Below, piece after piece: positions 35,340-64,000 of a DNA stretch of 64,000 bases. Origin of the DNA: Sinonovacula constricta (taxonomy: Eukaryota; Mollusca; Bivalvia; Cardiida; Solecurtidae); NCBI GenBank assembly GCA_007844125.1, contig CM017565.1:14546647-14610646 (forward strand), in the 5' to 3' direction. How positions within the stretch are numbered: the first letter of the stretch is position 1; every line of letters begins with the position of its first letter. The notes under the pieces were generated by a model that did not search any database, was not told the origin of the DNA, and worked only from the letters and a program-made list of their open reading frames with translations. The position numbers were made by a program, and so were the translations under genes.

Positions 35340-36040
35340 TGCTATTTTTTTTAAATTCACATCATAAACATTTTGCTATTATTTTAAATTCACATTATCG
35401 GAAAGTATGGAAAATGGTCACAAAATAAGTATAAGCTAAATGCAAGGTCCATTAAACTCCAAGCAAGGCCCCTTTAATATATACATAGGCAATAAAGTAG
35501 TCTATTAAATATATTATAATTGTGTTATACACATGGACTTTGTATATGTTGCCTGGATGGTTAAAGAGAGAATGGCAAATTTCTTTGTTAGTGTAGAAAA
35601 GGTTTTAATGTCATATTCAACCTTGCAAAGAAATATTATATATTACATTACTTGACACTAAGGTAATGGAGCCTTTAGCTCAACTTTTCCTCTGAGAAAA
35701 GTGTATTATACATCACAAACTCTTGTGCACAGGATAAGTAGAATTTTAATGTGTTTGCATAATTAGCACACATGTGAACTTTTTCTGTTTTTGAGGCCAA
35801 AGACAGAGATTTTCAATTGCTAAGTGGGAGTTTTTTATAATTTTCAAATAAACTAAGAAGGAAGTTATCTGTTTTCAAGTAGGAAAAAACTTTCCAAGTA
35901 GGGAAATATCGGAAAATATGTAAAACACCCCTCATTTTCAAATAATTTTGAACCTAAAAAGTATGAGTCTCGCTCCAATAGTTGGAGAGTTCACATGTAT
36001 GAATAAGACCCAAGCAATTAATTTTCTTGTGGCTTTGGCA
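35340..36040. other. No recognised feature
   Basis: AT-rich spacer between the pearl-like element and a SINE-B fragment. Confidence 0.45.
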
Positions 36041-36044
36041 AAAT

Positions 36045-36112
36045 AATTTGTTTGTTTTTGTTACATCACACCAACACAGTTATTGTCATATTGGCGATGT
36101 CCAGTATATTAT
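36045..36112 (-). mobile_element. SINE-B tail fragment
   Basis: TTACATCACACCAACACAGT then ATTGTCATATTGGCGATGT, the distal end of SINE-B only. Confidence 0.6.
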
Positions 36113-36163
36113 ATTTTGTCTATAATGATTATAATAAGTCACAGTAAACTTTACTTCTCACTC

Positions 36164-36442
36164 CAGGTACGGGAGGCCCCGGGATGATCCCGGGCCGCGA
36201 CGTACCAAAGTCGTTATAAATGGTAGTGGTATAGCTCCCTTGCTAACTCTCAAGCAAATATAAAGGTAGTTCCACGACTGGTTGGCCCGGTGTCAGGATA
36301 ATGTGACTGGGTGTGGTATCATGCCAGGTGTTCACGGCATGCTATACACCATGAAGGCAGCACTATATCTGCTTCAAGTGGACACCGTCTCCAGATAACT
36401 GAAATACTGTTGGTGGGATGATAAACCCAATAAACAATAACT
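36164..36442 (+). mobile_element. SINE-A lacking its 5' head
   Basis: Starts at CTCCAGGTACGGGAGGCCCC. The B box is damaged (GGGATGATCCC). Core and AATAAACAATA tail intact. Confidence 0.9.
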
Positions 36443-36954
36443 TCTCAGTCCTTTATAGTCATCTTCAGCTTACTAAAGACAAACTAAGTTAAACGAAAGG
36501 ACAAATCAGGCTTATAAAAATAGTGTCGACCAAATCCAAATCAGCCAGTTTCTACTGGGAGCTTTCTGATCAGGATCTGCACTATTTGCTGCAGTGTAAA
36601 TATGATAGAAATATGTTTAGGCATTTTTACATGCAGATATAATTAAGAGATTAAGAATAAGTGCATTTATTTACAAATTTACTAAATGTAGCATTGTATA
36701 GGAAAATATTGATATGATTTTTTTATCATGATGTACAATTGAAATGAATACCTAAACGTTTGGCAGATAAATATGTGATTGATTCTTGCATACATTCTAT
36801 GGATGAGAAAACCTTAACTTGATATTTTCCCTTAATTTGTGACTTGCTTTTGCAAGAGCTTTTAAAATCAACTCACACTTTTTCAATTTTGACTTGCATT
36901 TTGTGAGTGTGTGCTTAGTTCGAGCCCTGGTTATTTACAAATTTACTAAATGTA

Positions 36955-37066
36955 GCTTGGCTCCAGGTACAAAGTTATAATCCCATTCCACGACATACCA
37001 AAGTTGTTTGAAATGGTAGTAACAGAGCTCCCTTGCTAACGCTCAAGCAAATGTAAGGGTATTCCA
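36955..37066 (+). mobile_element. SINE-A fragment (head to mid core)
   Basis: GCTTGGCTCCAGGTAC, ACATACCAAAGTTG, GAGCTCCCTTGCTAACGCTC, AAGCAAATGTAAGGGTA; the 3' half is missing. Confidence 0.7.
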
Positions 37067-37219
37067 CTTTTTCGAGCGTCATTGGTAGTGTCTGTCTCAT
37101 TATTTATTCTTTGGGACACCTTTAATAGCAGCAACCCTATATTTATTATTGGTTTTGTAAATGTATATGTTGTGACATCAGAGTTTTAAGAAGCTATCAG
37201 ATTTTTTAAAATAGAAATT

Positions 37220-37480
37220 ATCATTCTATTTCAGCTGCAAAGGTACCCATTGTTAAATTTATATTATAGTTTTCTGTTTCTTTTGTTTCTCCCAAACGTA
37301 AATGGTAAAAATGAATGTGAGATTTATTTATTTCATGATTTGTACTGTCTAACAGTTTTGGTTATGTTATAGCAACCTTTACTTAAACTAAAGTATAAGC
37401 TTATGTAGCAATTATCTACATATTCCCCAGAACAGGGGTAATATGTTGCAGATTACATGTTTTAGATATAGGCAAACTGT
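37220..37480 (-). mobile_element. Degraded TTAA MITE copy
   Basis: TTTGTACTGTCTAACAGTTT and TAGATATAGGCAAACTGTTT match the right half of reversed TTAA MITE copies (25880, 28376). Termini eroded. Confidence 0.45.
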
Positions 37481-37489
37481 TTTTTATGT

Positions 37490-37785
37490 CCAAAAATGAA
37501 ATTGTCAAATCAAAAAGCCAAAGTATAGTTTAAAACTTTTTGAAAGGTATACCACAAAGGCAAATCGAGTATGCCATATTTCCTGTGCGTTTTAGAATGA
37601 ACTCTCCTACCATGTATTTAACTTAAGACTACATTTTCAGTCTTTGACTTTGGATGCACAAAATGGTGGCAGCAAACAAAGTTTACAAAATATCATAAAA
37701 CTGGTATGTTCATTGTGTATCACGGTACTGTATTGACTTTTCCCCGTATCGCAATATACAGGTATACCATGACAGCCCTAATGTT
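37490..37785. mobile_element. hAT-like element end, second copy
   Basis: Aligns with 27070-27371: GCAAATCGAGTATGCCA, CGTATCGCAATATACAGGTA and the CATGACAGCCCTAA terminus. Confidence 0.55.
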
Positions 37786-38078
37786 AATGTTGGTGACTTT
37801 ATACCGCTTCAAAGTTGTACTCAGTGTATAATAACAAATTTGGAGACTTTGTATGGCATTGTTGTTCACAACAGGTATGATGTGCCTAAGGAATTAAAAA
37901 GTATCATTCATGCTTACAAATTTAACACTTTAACATCACAATCTTATGTGTAAACATATATTATTTTAAAAAAGCATATTAATTAGCATTAAATGTTACT
38001 TTGTTACCTAATTATGCTTAGCTTTCTGAATTTTGTTCCTTGCCAATTTGATGCTCCATATCAACATTGTCTTGTAGT

Positions 38079-38537
38079 TTAAAGGTGGTATCTGACAGTT
38101 TGAAACAAACATTTTTTCATTAAACATCGCAAAATACTATTTATTTATGTCCTACACCTGTCTGACAAGTGAACCATAACGCCACAATTGTCATTACAAA
38201 TATGTATTTCCTATCTGAGCCATGCTGCTCAGTTAGCTATTTTTATACTAAGAAAACCATGTGACCACTTATGTTTAAGCTCATCCACTTCATCCCCTGT
38301 GACAATGATGTCTATTTTAAGCAGAAATCCTATCATTCATATTTACAGATTAGACAAGAATGAACATTTTAAGTGCTGATTAATGAGTTTGACTGCCTAA
38401 AAAATTGAGATAATGTTGAAAATCGTCAAAGGTTAGACTAAAGTGTGATGTTTTTCTACAGAATTTATGCACAGATACGCCAAACAGAGGTCAGAAATTG
38501 TCACAGATATAGGCAAACTGTCAGATATCACCTTTAA
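38079..38537 (-). mobile_element. TTAA MITE copy with both TTAA sites
   Basis: TTAA 38079-38082 and 38534-38537 flank a 451-bp element. Ends AGGTGGTATCTGACAGTTTG and AAACTGTCAGATATCACCT. The interior is reversed relative to 10074. Confidence 0.85.
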
Positions 38538-38934
38538 TGTTTTTGTGTGCACGTATTTACTGTCTAGTTAATATCTAAATGACCAGTGCATATCACTTAT
38601 AGTTGATCAGAATAACACCTTTAAATTAGCAGAAATTCTCTCACAGGATATATCTAGTTTCAAATCTTCAAATCAGCCCAAGTAGGTTTTGTCAAAATGC
38701 ACTGCATCTAAAAGGCTTACTGTTAACAAGCATCAATCTAACCTTAATTAGATTTAGATGTTACTCCCATGCCTTTTGCCAAGGGTTTCTGTTGCTCTCC
38801 AATGCATGTATTCCCTATCTGATATTGTGTTGCTGCAGCATGTTGAGCTCATGTTTCCTGCAGTATAACACACTTTGTCCTAGCTGCTGTTAATGTGTCA
38901 TATCTTATGTTGTTTATCCTTGTATAAGTTGGGT

Positions 38935-39094
38935 GTGGTGCTTTTATACATCACACTGAATGAATAATGGTCAAATTGGCAACATCAAGCATCAAGCTAT
39001 TCCTGTAGGGGAGGACCCAGTAAATAAGTAAATACGTCTGTATAGAACCATTGGTGCATCGCAGGTCGACTGAAAGACCTCTACACATGAAAGT
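38935..39094 (-). mobile_element. SINE-B body adjoining the satellite
   Basis: TTATACATCACACTGAATGA, GGTCAAATTGGCAACATC, GTATAGAACCATTGGTGCAT, GCAGGTCGACTGAAAGACCT, CACATGAAAGTTCTC are SINE-B body in order. At the point where the tRNA-like head should begin the sequence turns into the 57/59-bp array. This is the apparent parent copy of the satellite. Confidence 0.75.
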
Positions 39095-42000
39095 TCTCTT
39101 AATGACTGGAACTTGACACCCTCATAATGACTGGAACTTGTCACACACAGTGAGGGGCTGAGGAGTTACTAAACAGCAACTCTTAATGACTGGAACTTGA
39201 CACACACAGTGAGGGGCTGAGGAGTTACTAGACAGCAACTCTTAACGACTGGAACTTGACACACACAGTGAGGGGCTGAGGAGTTATAAGACAGCAACTG
39301 TTAATGACTGGAACTTGACACACACAGTGAGGGGCTGAGGAGTTATAAGACAGCAACTGTTAATGACTGGAACTTGACACACACAGTGAGGGGCTGAGGA
39401 GTTACAAGTCACCCTCATAATGACTGGAACTTGACACAAACAGTGAGGGGCTGAGGAGTTACAAGTCACCCTCATAATGACTGGAACTTGACACAAACAG
39501 TGAGGGGCTGAGGAGTTACAAGTCACCCTCATAATGACTGGAACTTGACACACACAGTGAGGGGCTGAGGAGTTACAAGTCACCCTCATAATGACTGGAA
39601 CTTGACACAAACAGTGAGGGGCTGAGGAGTTACAAGTCACCCTCATAATGACTGGAACTTGTCACACACAGTGAGGGGCTGAGGAGTTACAAGTCACCCT
39701 CATAATGACTGGAACTTGACACAAACAGTGAGGGGCTGAGGAGTTACAAGTCACCCTCTTAATGACTGGAACTTGTCACACACAGTGAGGGGCTGAGGAG
39801 TTACAAGTCACCCTCATAATGACTGGAACTTGTCACACACAGTGAGGGGCTGAGGAGTTACAAGTCACCCTCATAATGACTGGAACTTGTCACACACAGT
39901 GAGGGGCTGAGGAGTTACAAGTCACCCTCATAATGACTGGAACTTGTCACAAACAGTGAGGGGCTGGGGAATTACTAGACAGCAACTCTTAACGACTGGA
40001 ACTTGACACACACAGTGAGGGGCTGAGGAGTTACTAGACAGCAACTCTTAATGACTGGAACTTGACACACACAGTGAGGGGCTGAGGAGTTACAAGTCGC
40101 CCTCATAATGACTGGAACTTGACACACACAGTGAGGGGCTGAGGAATTACAAGTCACCCTCATAATGACAGGAACTTGTCACACACAGTGAGGGGCTGAG
40201 GAATTACAAGTCACCCTCATAATGACTGGAACTTGACACACACAGTGAGGGGCTGAGGAGTTACAAGTCACCCTCATAATGACTGGAACTTGACACACAC
40301 AGTGAGGGGCTGGGGAGTTACAAGTCACCCTCATAATGACTGGAACTTGTCACACACAGTGAGGGGCTGAGGAATTACAAGTCACCCTCATAATGACTGG
40401 AACTTGTCACACACAGTGAGGGGCTGAGGAGTTACAAGTCACCCTCGTAATGACTGGAACTTGACACAAACAGTGAGGGGCTGAGGAGTTACAAGTCACC
40501 CTCTTAATGACTGGAACTTGACACACACAGTGAGGGGCTGAGGAGTTACAAGTCACCCTCATAATGACTGGAACTTGACACACACAGTGAGGGGCTGAGG
40601 AGTTACAAGTCACCCTCATAATGACTGGAACTTGACACACACAGTAAGGGGCTGAGGAGTTACTAGACAGCAACTCTTAATGACTGGAACTTGACACACA
40701 CAGTTAGGGGCTGAGGAGTTACAAGTCACCCTCATAATGACTGGAACTTGACACACAGTGAGGGGCTGGGGAATTACAAGTCACCCTCATAATGACTGGA
40801 ACTTGACACACACAGTGAGGGGCTGAGGAGTTACAAGTCACCCTCATAATGACTGGAACTTGACACACACAGTGAGGGGCTGAGGAGTTACAAGTCACCC
40901 TCTTAATGACTGGAACTTGTCACACACAATGAGGGGCTGAGGAGTTACAAGTCACCCTCATAATGACTGGAACTTGCCACAAACAGTGAGGGGCTGAGGA
41001 GTTACAAGTCACCCTCTTAATGACTGGAACTTGACACACACAGTGAGGGGCTGAGGAGTTACTAGACAGCAACTCTTAATGACTGGAACTTGACACACAC
41101 AGTGAGGGGCTGAGGAGTTACAAGTCGCCCTCATAATGACTGGAACTTGACACACACAGTGAGGGGCTGAGGAATTACAAGTCACCCTCATAATGACAGG
41201 AACTTGTCACACACAGTGAGGGGCTGAGGAATTACAAGTCACCCTCATAATGACAGGAACTTGACACACACAGTGAGGGGCTGAGGAGTTACAAGTCACC
41301 CTCATAATGACTGGAACTTGTCACACACAGTGAGGGGCTGGGGAGTTACAAGTCACCCTCATAATGACTGGAACTTGACACACACAGTGAGGGGCTGAGG
41401 AGTTACAAGTCACCCTCATAATGACTGGAACTTGTCACACACAGTGAGGGGCTGGGGAGTTACAAGTCACCCTCATAATGACTGGAACTTGACACACACA
41501 GTGAGGGGCTGAGGAGTTACAAGTCACCCTCATAATGACTGGAACTTGACACACACAGTGAGGGGCTGGGGAGTTACAAGTCACCCTCATAATGACAGGA
41601 ACTTGTCACACACAGTGAGGGGCTGAGGAATTACAAGTCACCCTCATAATGACTGGAACTTGCCACAAACAGTGAGGGGCTGGGGAATTACAAGTCACCC
41701 TCTTAATGACTGGAACTTGCCACAACACAGTGAGGGGCTGGGGAATTACAAGTCACCCTCTTAATGACTGGAACTTGACACACACAGTGAGGGGCTGGGG
41801 AGTTACAAGTCACCCTCATAATGACAGGAACTTGTCACACACAGTGAGGGGCTGAGGAATTACAAGTCACCCTCATAATGACTGGAACTTGCCACAAACA
41901 GTGAGGGGCTGAGGAATTACAAGTCACCCTCTTAATGACTGGAACTTGCCACAAACAGTGAGGGGCTGAGGAGTTACAAGTCACCTCTTAATGGACTGGA

Positions 42001-43760
42001 ACTTGCCACAAAACAGTGAGGGGCTGAGGGAGTTACAAGTCACCCTCATAATGACTGGAACTTGCCACAAACAGTGAGGGGCTGGGGAATTACAAGTCAC
42101 CCTCTTAATGACTGGAACTTGACACACACAGTTAGGGGCTGAGGAGTTACAAGTCACCCTCTTAATGACTGGAACTTGACACACACAGTGAGGGGCTGAG
42201 GAGTTACAAGTCACCCTCTTAATGACTGGAACTTGACACACACAGTTAGGGGCTGAGGAGTTACAAGTCACCCTCTTAATGACTGGAACTTGACACAAAC
42301 AGTGAGGGGCTGAGGAGTTACAAGTCACCCTCTTAATGACTGGAACTTGCCACAAACAGTGAGGGGCTGGGGAATTACAAGTCACCCTCTTAATGACTGG
42401 AACTTGACACACACAGTTAGGGGCTGAGGAGTTACAAGTCACCCTCTTAATGACTGGAACTTGACACACACAGTGAGGGGCTGAGGAGTTACAAGTCACC
42501 CTCATAATGACTGGAACTTGACACACACAGTGAGGGGCTGAGGAGTTACAAGTCACCCTCATAATGACTGGAACTTGACACACACAGTGAGGGGCTGAGG
42601 AGTTACAAGTCACCCTCTTAATGACTGGAACTTGACACACACAGTGAGGGGCTGAGGAGTTTCAAGTCACCCTCTTAATGACTGGAACTTGACACACACA
42701 GTGAGGGGCTGAGGAGTTACAAGTCACCCTCATAATGACTGGAACTTGACACACACAGTGAGGGGCTGAGGAGTTACAAGTCACCCTATAATGACTGGAA
42801 CTTGACACACACAGTGAGGGGCTGGGAGTTACAAGTCACCCTCATAATGACTGGAACTTGACACACACAGTGAGGGGCTGAGGAGTTACAAGTCACCCTC
42901 TAATGACTGGAACTTGACCACACAGTGAGGGGCTGAGGAGTTACAAGTCACCCTCATAATGACTGGAACTTGACACACACAGTGAGGGGCTGAGGAGTTA
43001 CAAGTCACCCTCATAATGACTGGAACTTGACACACACAGTGAGGGGCTGAGGAGTTACAAGTCACCCTCATAATGACTGGAACTTGACACACACAGTGAG
43101 GGGCTGAGGAGTTACAAGTCACCCTCATAATGACTGGAACTTGACACACACAGTGAGGGGCTGGAGTTACAAGTCACCTATAATGACTGGAAATTGACAC
43201 ACAGTGAGGGGCTGAGGAGTTACAAGTCACCCTCTTAATGACTGGAACTTGACACACACAGTGAGGGGCTGAGGAGTTACAAGTTGCCCTCATAATGACT
43301 GGAACTTGACACACACAGTGAGGGGCTGAGGAGTTACAAGTCACCCTCATAATGACTGGAAGTTGACACACACAGTGAGGGGCTGAGGAGTTACAAGTCA
43401 CCCTCATAATAACTTGAACTTGACACACACAATGAGGGGTTGAGGAGTTACAAGTCACCCTCATAATGACTGGAACTTGACACACACAGTGAGGGGCTGA
43501 GGAGTTACAAGTCACCCTCATAATGACTGGAACTTGACACAAACAGTGAGGGGCTGGGGAGTTACAAGTCACCCTCATAATGACTGGAACTTGACACACA
43601 CAGTAAGGGGCTGAGGAGTTACAAGTCACCCTCATAATGACTGGAACTTGACACACACAGTGAGGGGCTGAGGAGTTACTAGTCGCCCTCAAAATGACTG
43701 GAACTTGTCACACACAGGGGCTGGGGAATTACAAGTCAGAAACTCTTAATGACTGTAATT
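39095..43760. repeat. 57/59-bp satellite array, ~80 units, derived from a SINE-B head
   Basis: Unit: AATGACTGGAACTTGACACA then CACAGTGAGGGGCTGAGGAG then TTACAAGTCACCCTCAT (57 bp). A 59-bp class replaces the last part with CTAGACAGCAACTCTT. The unit aligns with the SINE-B head at 48750-48805 (GACTGGGACTCAAACCCAAG, CAGTGAAGAGCTGAGGAGTT, ACAAGTCAGCCACT). Period 57 equals 19 codons, so the minus strand stays open for long runs (up to 219 codons at 41981-42640). These frames are a by-product of the period, not genes. Small indels at 41985-42030, 42790-42910 and 43165-43200 shift the frame. Confidence 0.95.
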
Positions 43761-43946
43761 TGATGCACATTGTGGGATGTGACAAACAGTACAAGGGATA
43801 TTGAGCCAATCTCACTTATTTTAAAATAACCCTCGTAGGTACATGCAGTTTGGTGTTTGTTGTGCCAGTACAACTAAGCTAATATCCTTCTATCAAACAC
43901 TTGAATAATCAAGCACCTATCCGGTCCTGTGACGGTCCTTGTTTAG

Positions 43947-44026
43947 CCCTTTACTTGCAGGAAACACCATTAGGGTGATGTATGTTTTGTGTGAATGGGG
44001 TTCATGGTGTTTCCAGCAAGTTAGGG
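43947..44026. mobile_element. Foldback mini-element, second copy
   Basis: ACTTGCAGGAAACACCATTA and CATGGTGTTTCCAGCAAGT pair as inverted arms around a GTATGTTTTGTGTGAATG loop related to that of the 29421 copy. Confidence 0.6.
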
Positions 44027-44455
44027 TTAAGATATCTGTTGGACTTAATTCAGAGCGACTTCTGAGAAAGTCCTGTCACATCCAATACTATGGGCAGGTG
44101 TCTCTTCTCTTGGATTCCTGACATGTTGCATTTATCCTCTCAGAAAAATTAGGACAATAAAAATCACACATTTTTTATTCCTTATGCTTTGCTGACAGTG
44201 ATGTAGATATTACAGTACATGTATTATCAAATTATAAATCAGTATATGGCAAAGCAAGCAGAAAATGACAAGAGCGACTGATTCGCTGAGTGCACTTGTT
44301 TCGATTACTGGGAAGATAAGATAAAAATAGATAAGTACAATTTCCTGACAACTGGCCATTCAAGAATTAATGTGTTTTTTAGTGTAGAAAGGTAGTTGGT
44401 TATGACACTTCATGGTGTACAAACTATCGTTTCAATTGGCAAATTCTAGTTATTG

Positions 44456-45026
44456 TTAAAAGGTGGTATCTGACAGATAATCTGTAACAATGTCTGACCT
44501 CTGTTTGGGATATTTGTGCATAATTTCTATAGAAAAACATCATACTTTAGTCTAAGTTTTGGCGATTTTCAACAGTATCTTATTTTGGTGCAGTAAAATA
44601 GTTCATCTTTAAGACAACCACATGACCAATTATGTTTTAGCTCATCTACGCCGTTCGCTGTGAGGTCGATGTCTCATTTTTAGAAAATCTAATTGTTCCT
44701 ATTACCCGGTAATAGATTTGAAAAGAATGAACATTATAAGTGTTGGTAAGTGTTGAGTAATGTGTTTTACTGCCCCAAAATTGAGATACTGTTGAAAAAC
44801 GTCAAAGCTTAGACTAAAGTATATAGTTTCAAAATAGCTAATTGTGCAGCGTGGCTCAGATAGGAAATACATGTTTGAAATGACAATTGTGGTGTTGTGG
44901 TACACTTTTCAGACAGGTGTAGGACATCAATAAACAACATCTTGCAAGATGTGTTTAGGTAGCAATAGTTTATTAAGATGTATAATAAAAATAATTATGG
45001 TCCAAACTGTCAGACACCACCTTTAT
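44456..45026 (+). mobile_element. TTAA MITE copy upstream of ACSL
   Basis: TTAA at 44456-44459, left end AAGGTGGTATCTGACAG; right end AAACTGTCAGACACCACCT followed by TTAT (one change from TTAA). Interior collinear with 10074. It sits about 0.6 kb upstream of the first ACSL coding exon. Confidence 0.8.
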
Positions 45027-45399
45027 TCAAAGCACCAGATTAATGTACTAATTAGTTTATGATGTTTTGTCATAGTGATGTATCCCATGTGGCTCTACCA
45101 TTCCCATTGTCGGAACCTACAGTAAATATTCCGTTATCACAACACACATATACTGTAGGTTACTTGGCCAGAAACATTTTATTCTCAAGAATATCTGCAT
45201 GAAGCATTTTAGAATGGCTCCTTGTCCAAAATGGAACGTAAATTCAGCCAGTGAGTTGATTACAATTTGTAAATAACAGGCGTTGGTTAGTGTGGCCATT
45301 TTGACATTGACTAAAAGGGTTTTTAAACTTTAATAGAAGAGTAGTGTCAATGTAATGCACATTTTCATTAGCCAGGACCCCAGAAAATAAAGAATTTTT

Positions 45400-45552
45400 T
45401 TATTCTTTTTTCAGAAACAACACATTTTTTCTTTCTTTTTTTTCAGAAATGACAAATCTTTTCTTTCTGTTTCATGGAAAAGAAACCAGCAAACTTCCCA
45501 ATATGCCTTTTGAATCACTTAAAAAGACAATTTTATTTTTTTCTGTTTTCAG
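45400..45552 (+). promoter_or_regulatory. Three tandem 3' splice-site-like motifs before ACSL coding exon 1
   Basis: T-rich tracts ending CAG at 45414, 45446 and 45552, each followed by AAA(C/T). The last fits a 5'-UTR exon starting at 45553, but any could serve. An upstream ATG at 45555 opens a three-codon uORF (stop 45564-45566). Confidence 0.5.
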
Positions 45553-45627
45553 AAATGAGTCTGTAAAAGTGTAAAGGAGATACAATTTCTTTCCTGATTG
45601 CAAAAACTACTAGTGAATACCATCAAG

Positions 45628-63798
<18,171 letters not shown>

Positions 63799-64000
63799 GT
63801 AATACATTGGTTTTTTTTATTCCTAAAGGGGAGAGCGTATAGTCGCCTTTTTGTCTTTGTCTGTCTGTGTGTCTCTCTGACATAGGTCTTGAAGCTGCAG
63901 TTACTGTTTTTATATTTTTTTATTGCTGGCATGAGACCAGATTCAGTCTAATTCAAACTTAATCAACCTACCATTGCCTCTGTTTGAATCTCAGAATAAT
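63799..64000 (+). other. Start of ACSL intron 10 with possible repeat end
   Basis: Donor CAG|GTAATA. About 30 bp on, GGGGAGAGCGTATAGTCGCC then TTTTTGTCTTTGTCTGTCTG resembles an element terminus, but too little is visible to name it. Confidence 0.4.

Noticed and set aside
39284..43692. Cys-rich repetitive proteins on the minus strand (MRVTCNSSAPHCVCQVPVI repeated every 19 residues, up to 219 codons)
   Set aside because: The 57-bp satellite period is a multiple of three, so one strand stays open by arithmetic. Frames break at each indel, there is no promoter, signal peptide or splice context, and the unit is explained by the SINE-B head.

Overview
The window looks like nuclear DNA of an invertebrate animal, most likely a bivalve mollusc. 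It is AT-rich, has short exons with GT-AG introns, and is full of SINEs, MITEs, minisatellites and an element with the architecture of the bivalve 'pearl' repeats. The bivalve assignment is inference from repeat style and protein resemblance; no marker gene settles the species.

Only two host genes can be supported, both on the + strand. (1) The 3' six exons of a mannose-6-phosphate isomerase gene (MPI) lie at 966-7338; the N-terminal exon(s) lie left of the window. (2) The first ten coding exons of a long-chain acyl-CoA synthetase of the ACSL3/ACSL4 type lie at 45628-63798; the gene continues past the right edge. The two genes have no evident functional link beyond central metabolism: MPI joins fructose-6-phosphate to mannose-6-phosphate, and ACSL activates fatty acids to acyl-CoA. 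Every intron phase across both genes is consistent, so both look intact where visible.

The roughly 38 kb between the genes (7.4-45.5 kb) holds no convincing host exon and is a graveyard of mobile DNA. It contains a small 15-bp-TIR element (8.4-8.6 kb), a pogo-like TIR element (9.2-10.0), a TTAA-flanked MITE family (10.1, 11.9, 25.9, 28.4, 38.1, 44.5, and 54.3 inside ACSL), LINE reverse-transcriptase relics (10.8-11.2 on +; 18.8-22.2 on -, itself broken by two DNA elements), a 1.7 kb TIR element (11.3-13.0), a 0.6 kb TIR element (27.6-28.2), a pearl/Helentron-like element with alternating ~156 bp units (33.9-35.3) and a 4.65 kb, 57/59-bp satellite (39.1-43.75).

Four tRNA-derived SINE families can be told apart and are called SINE-A to SINE-D here. 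SINE-A has 13 recognisable copies, all in the + orientation. SINE-B has 9 copies in both orientations. SINE-C and SINE-D are local.

Two observations stand out. A SINE-A copy inserted at the 3' splice site of an ACSL exon, and its target-site duplication now supplies the polypyrimidine tract (59.58-59.90 kb). The 4.65 kb satellite grew from the tRNA-like head of a SINE-B copy, with SINE-like 59-bp units concentrated at its edges and homogenised 57-bp units in the interior. I found no CRISPR array, operon, toxin system or intact viral genome; the 'system' here is repeat birth and nested transposition around two housekeeping genes.
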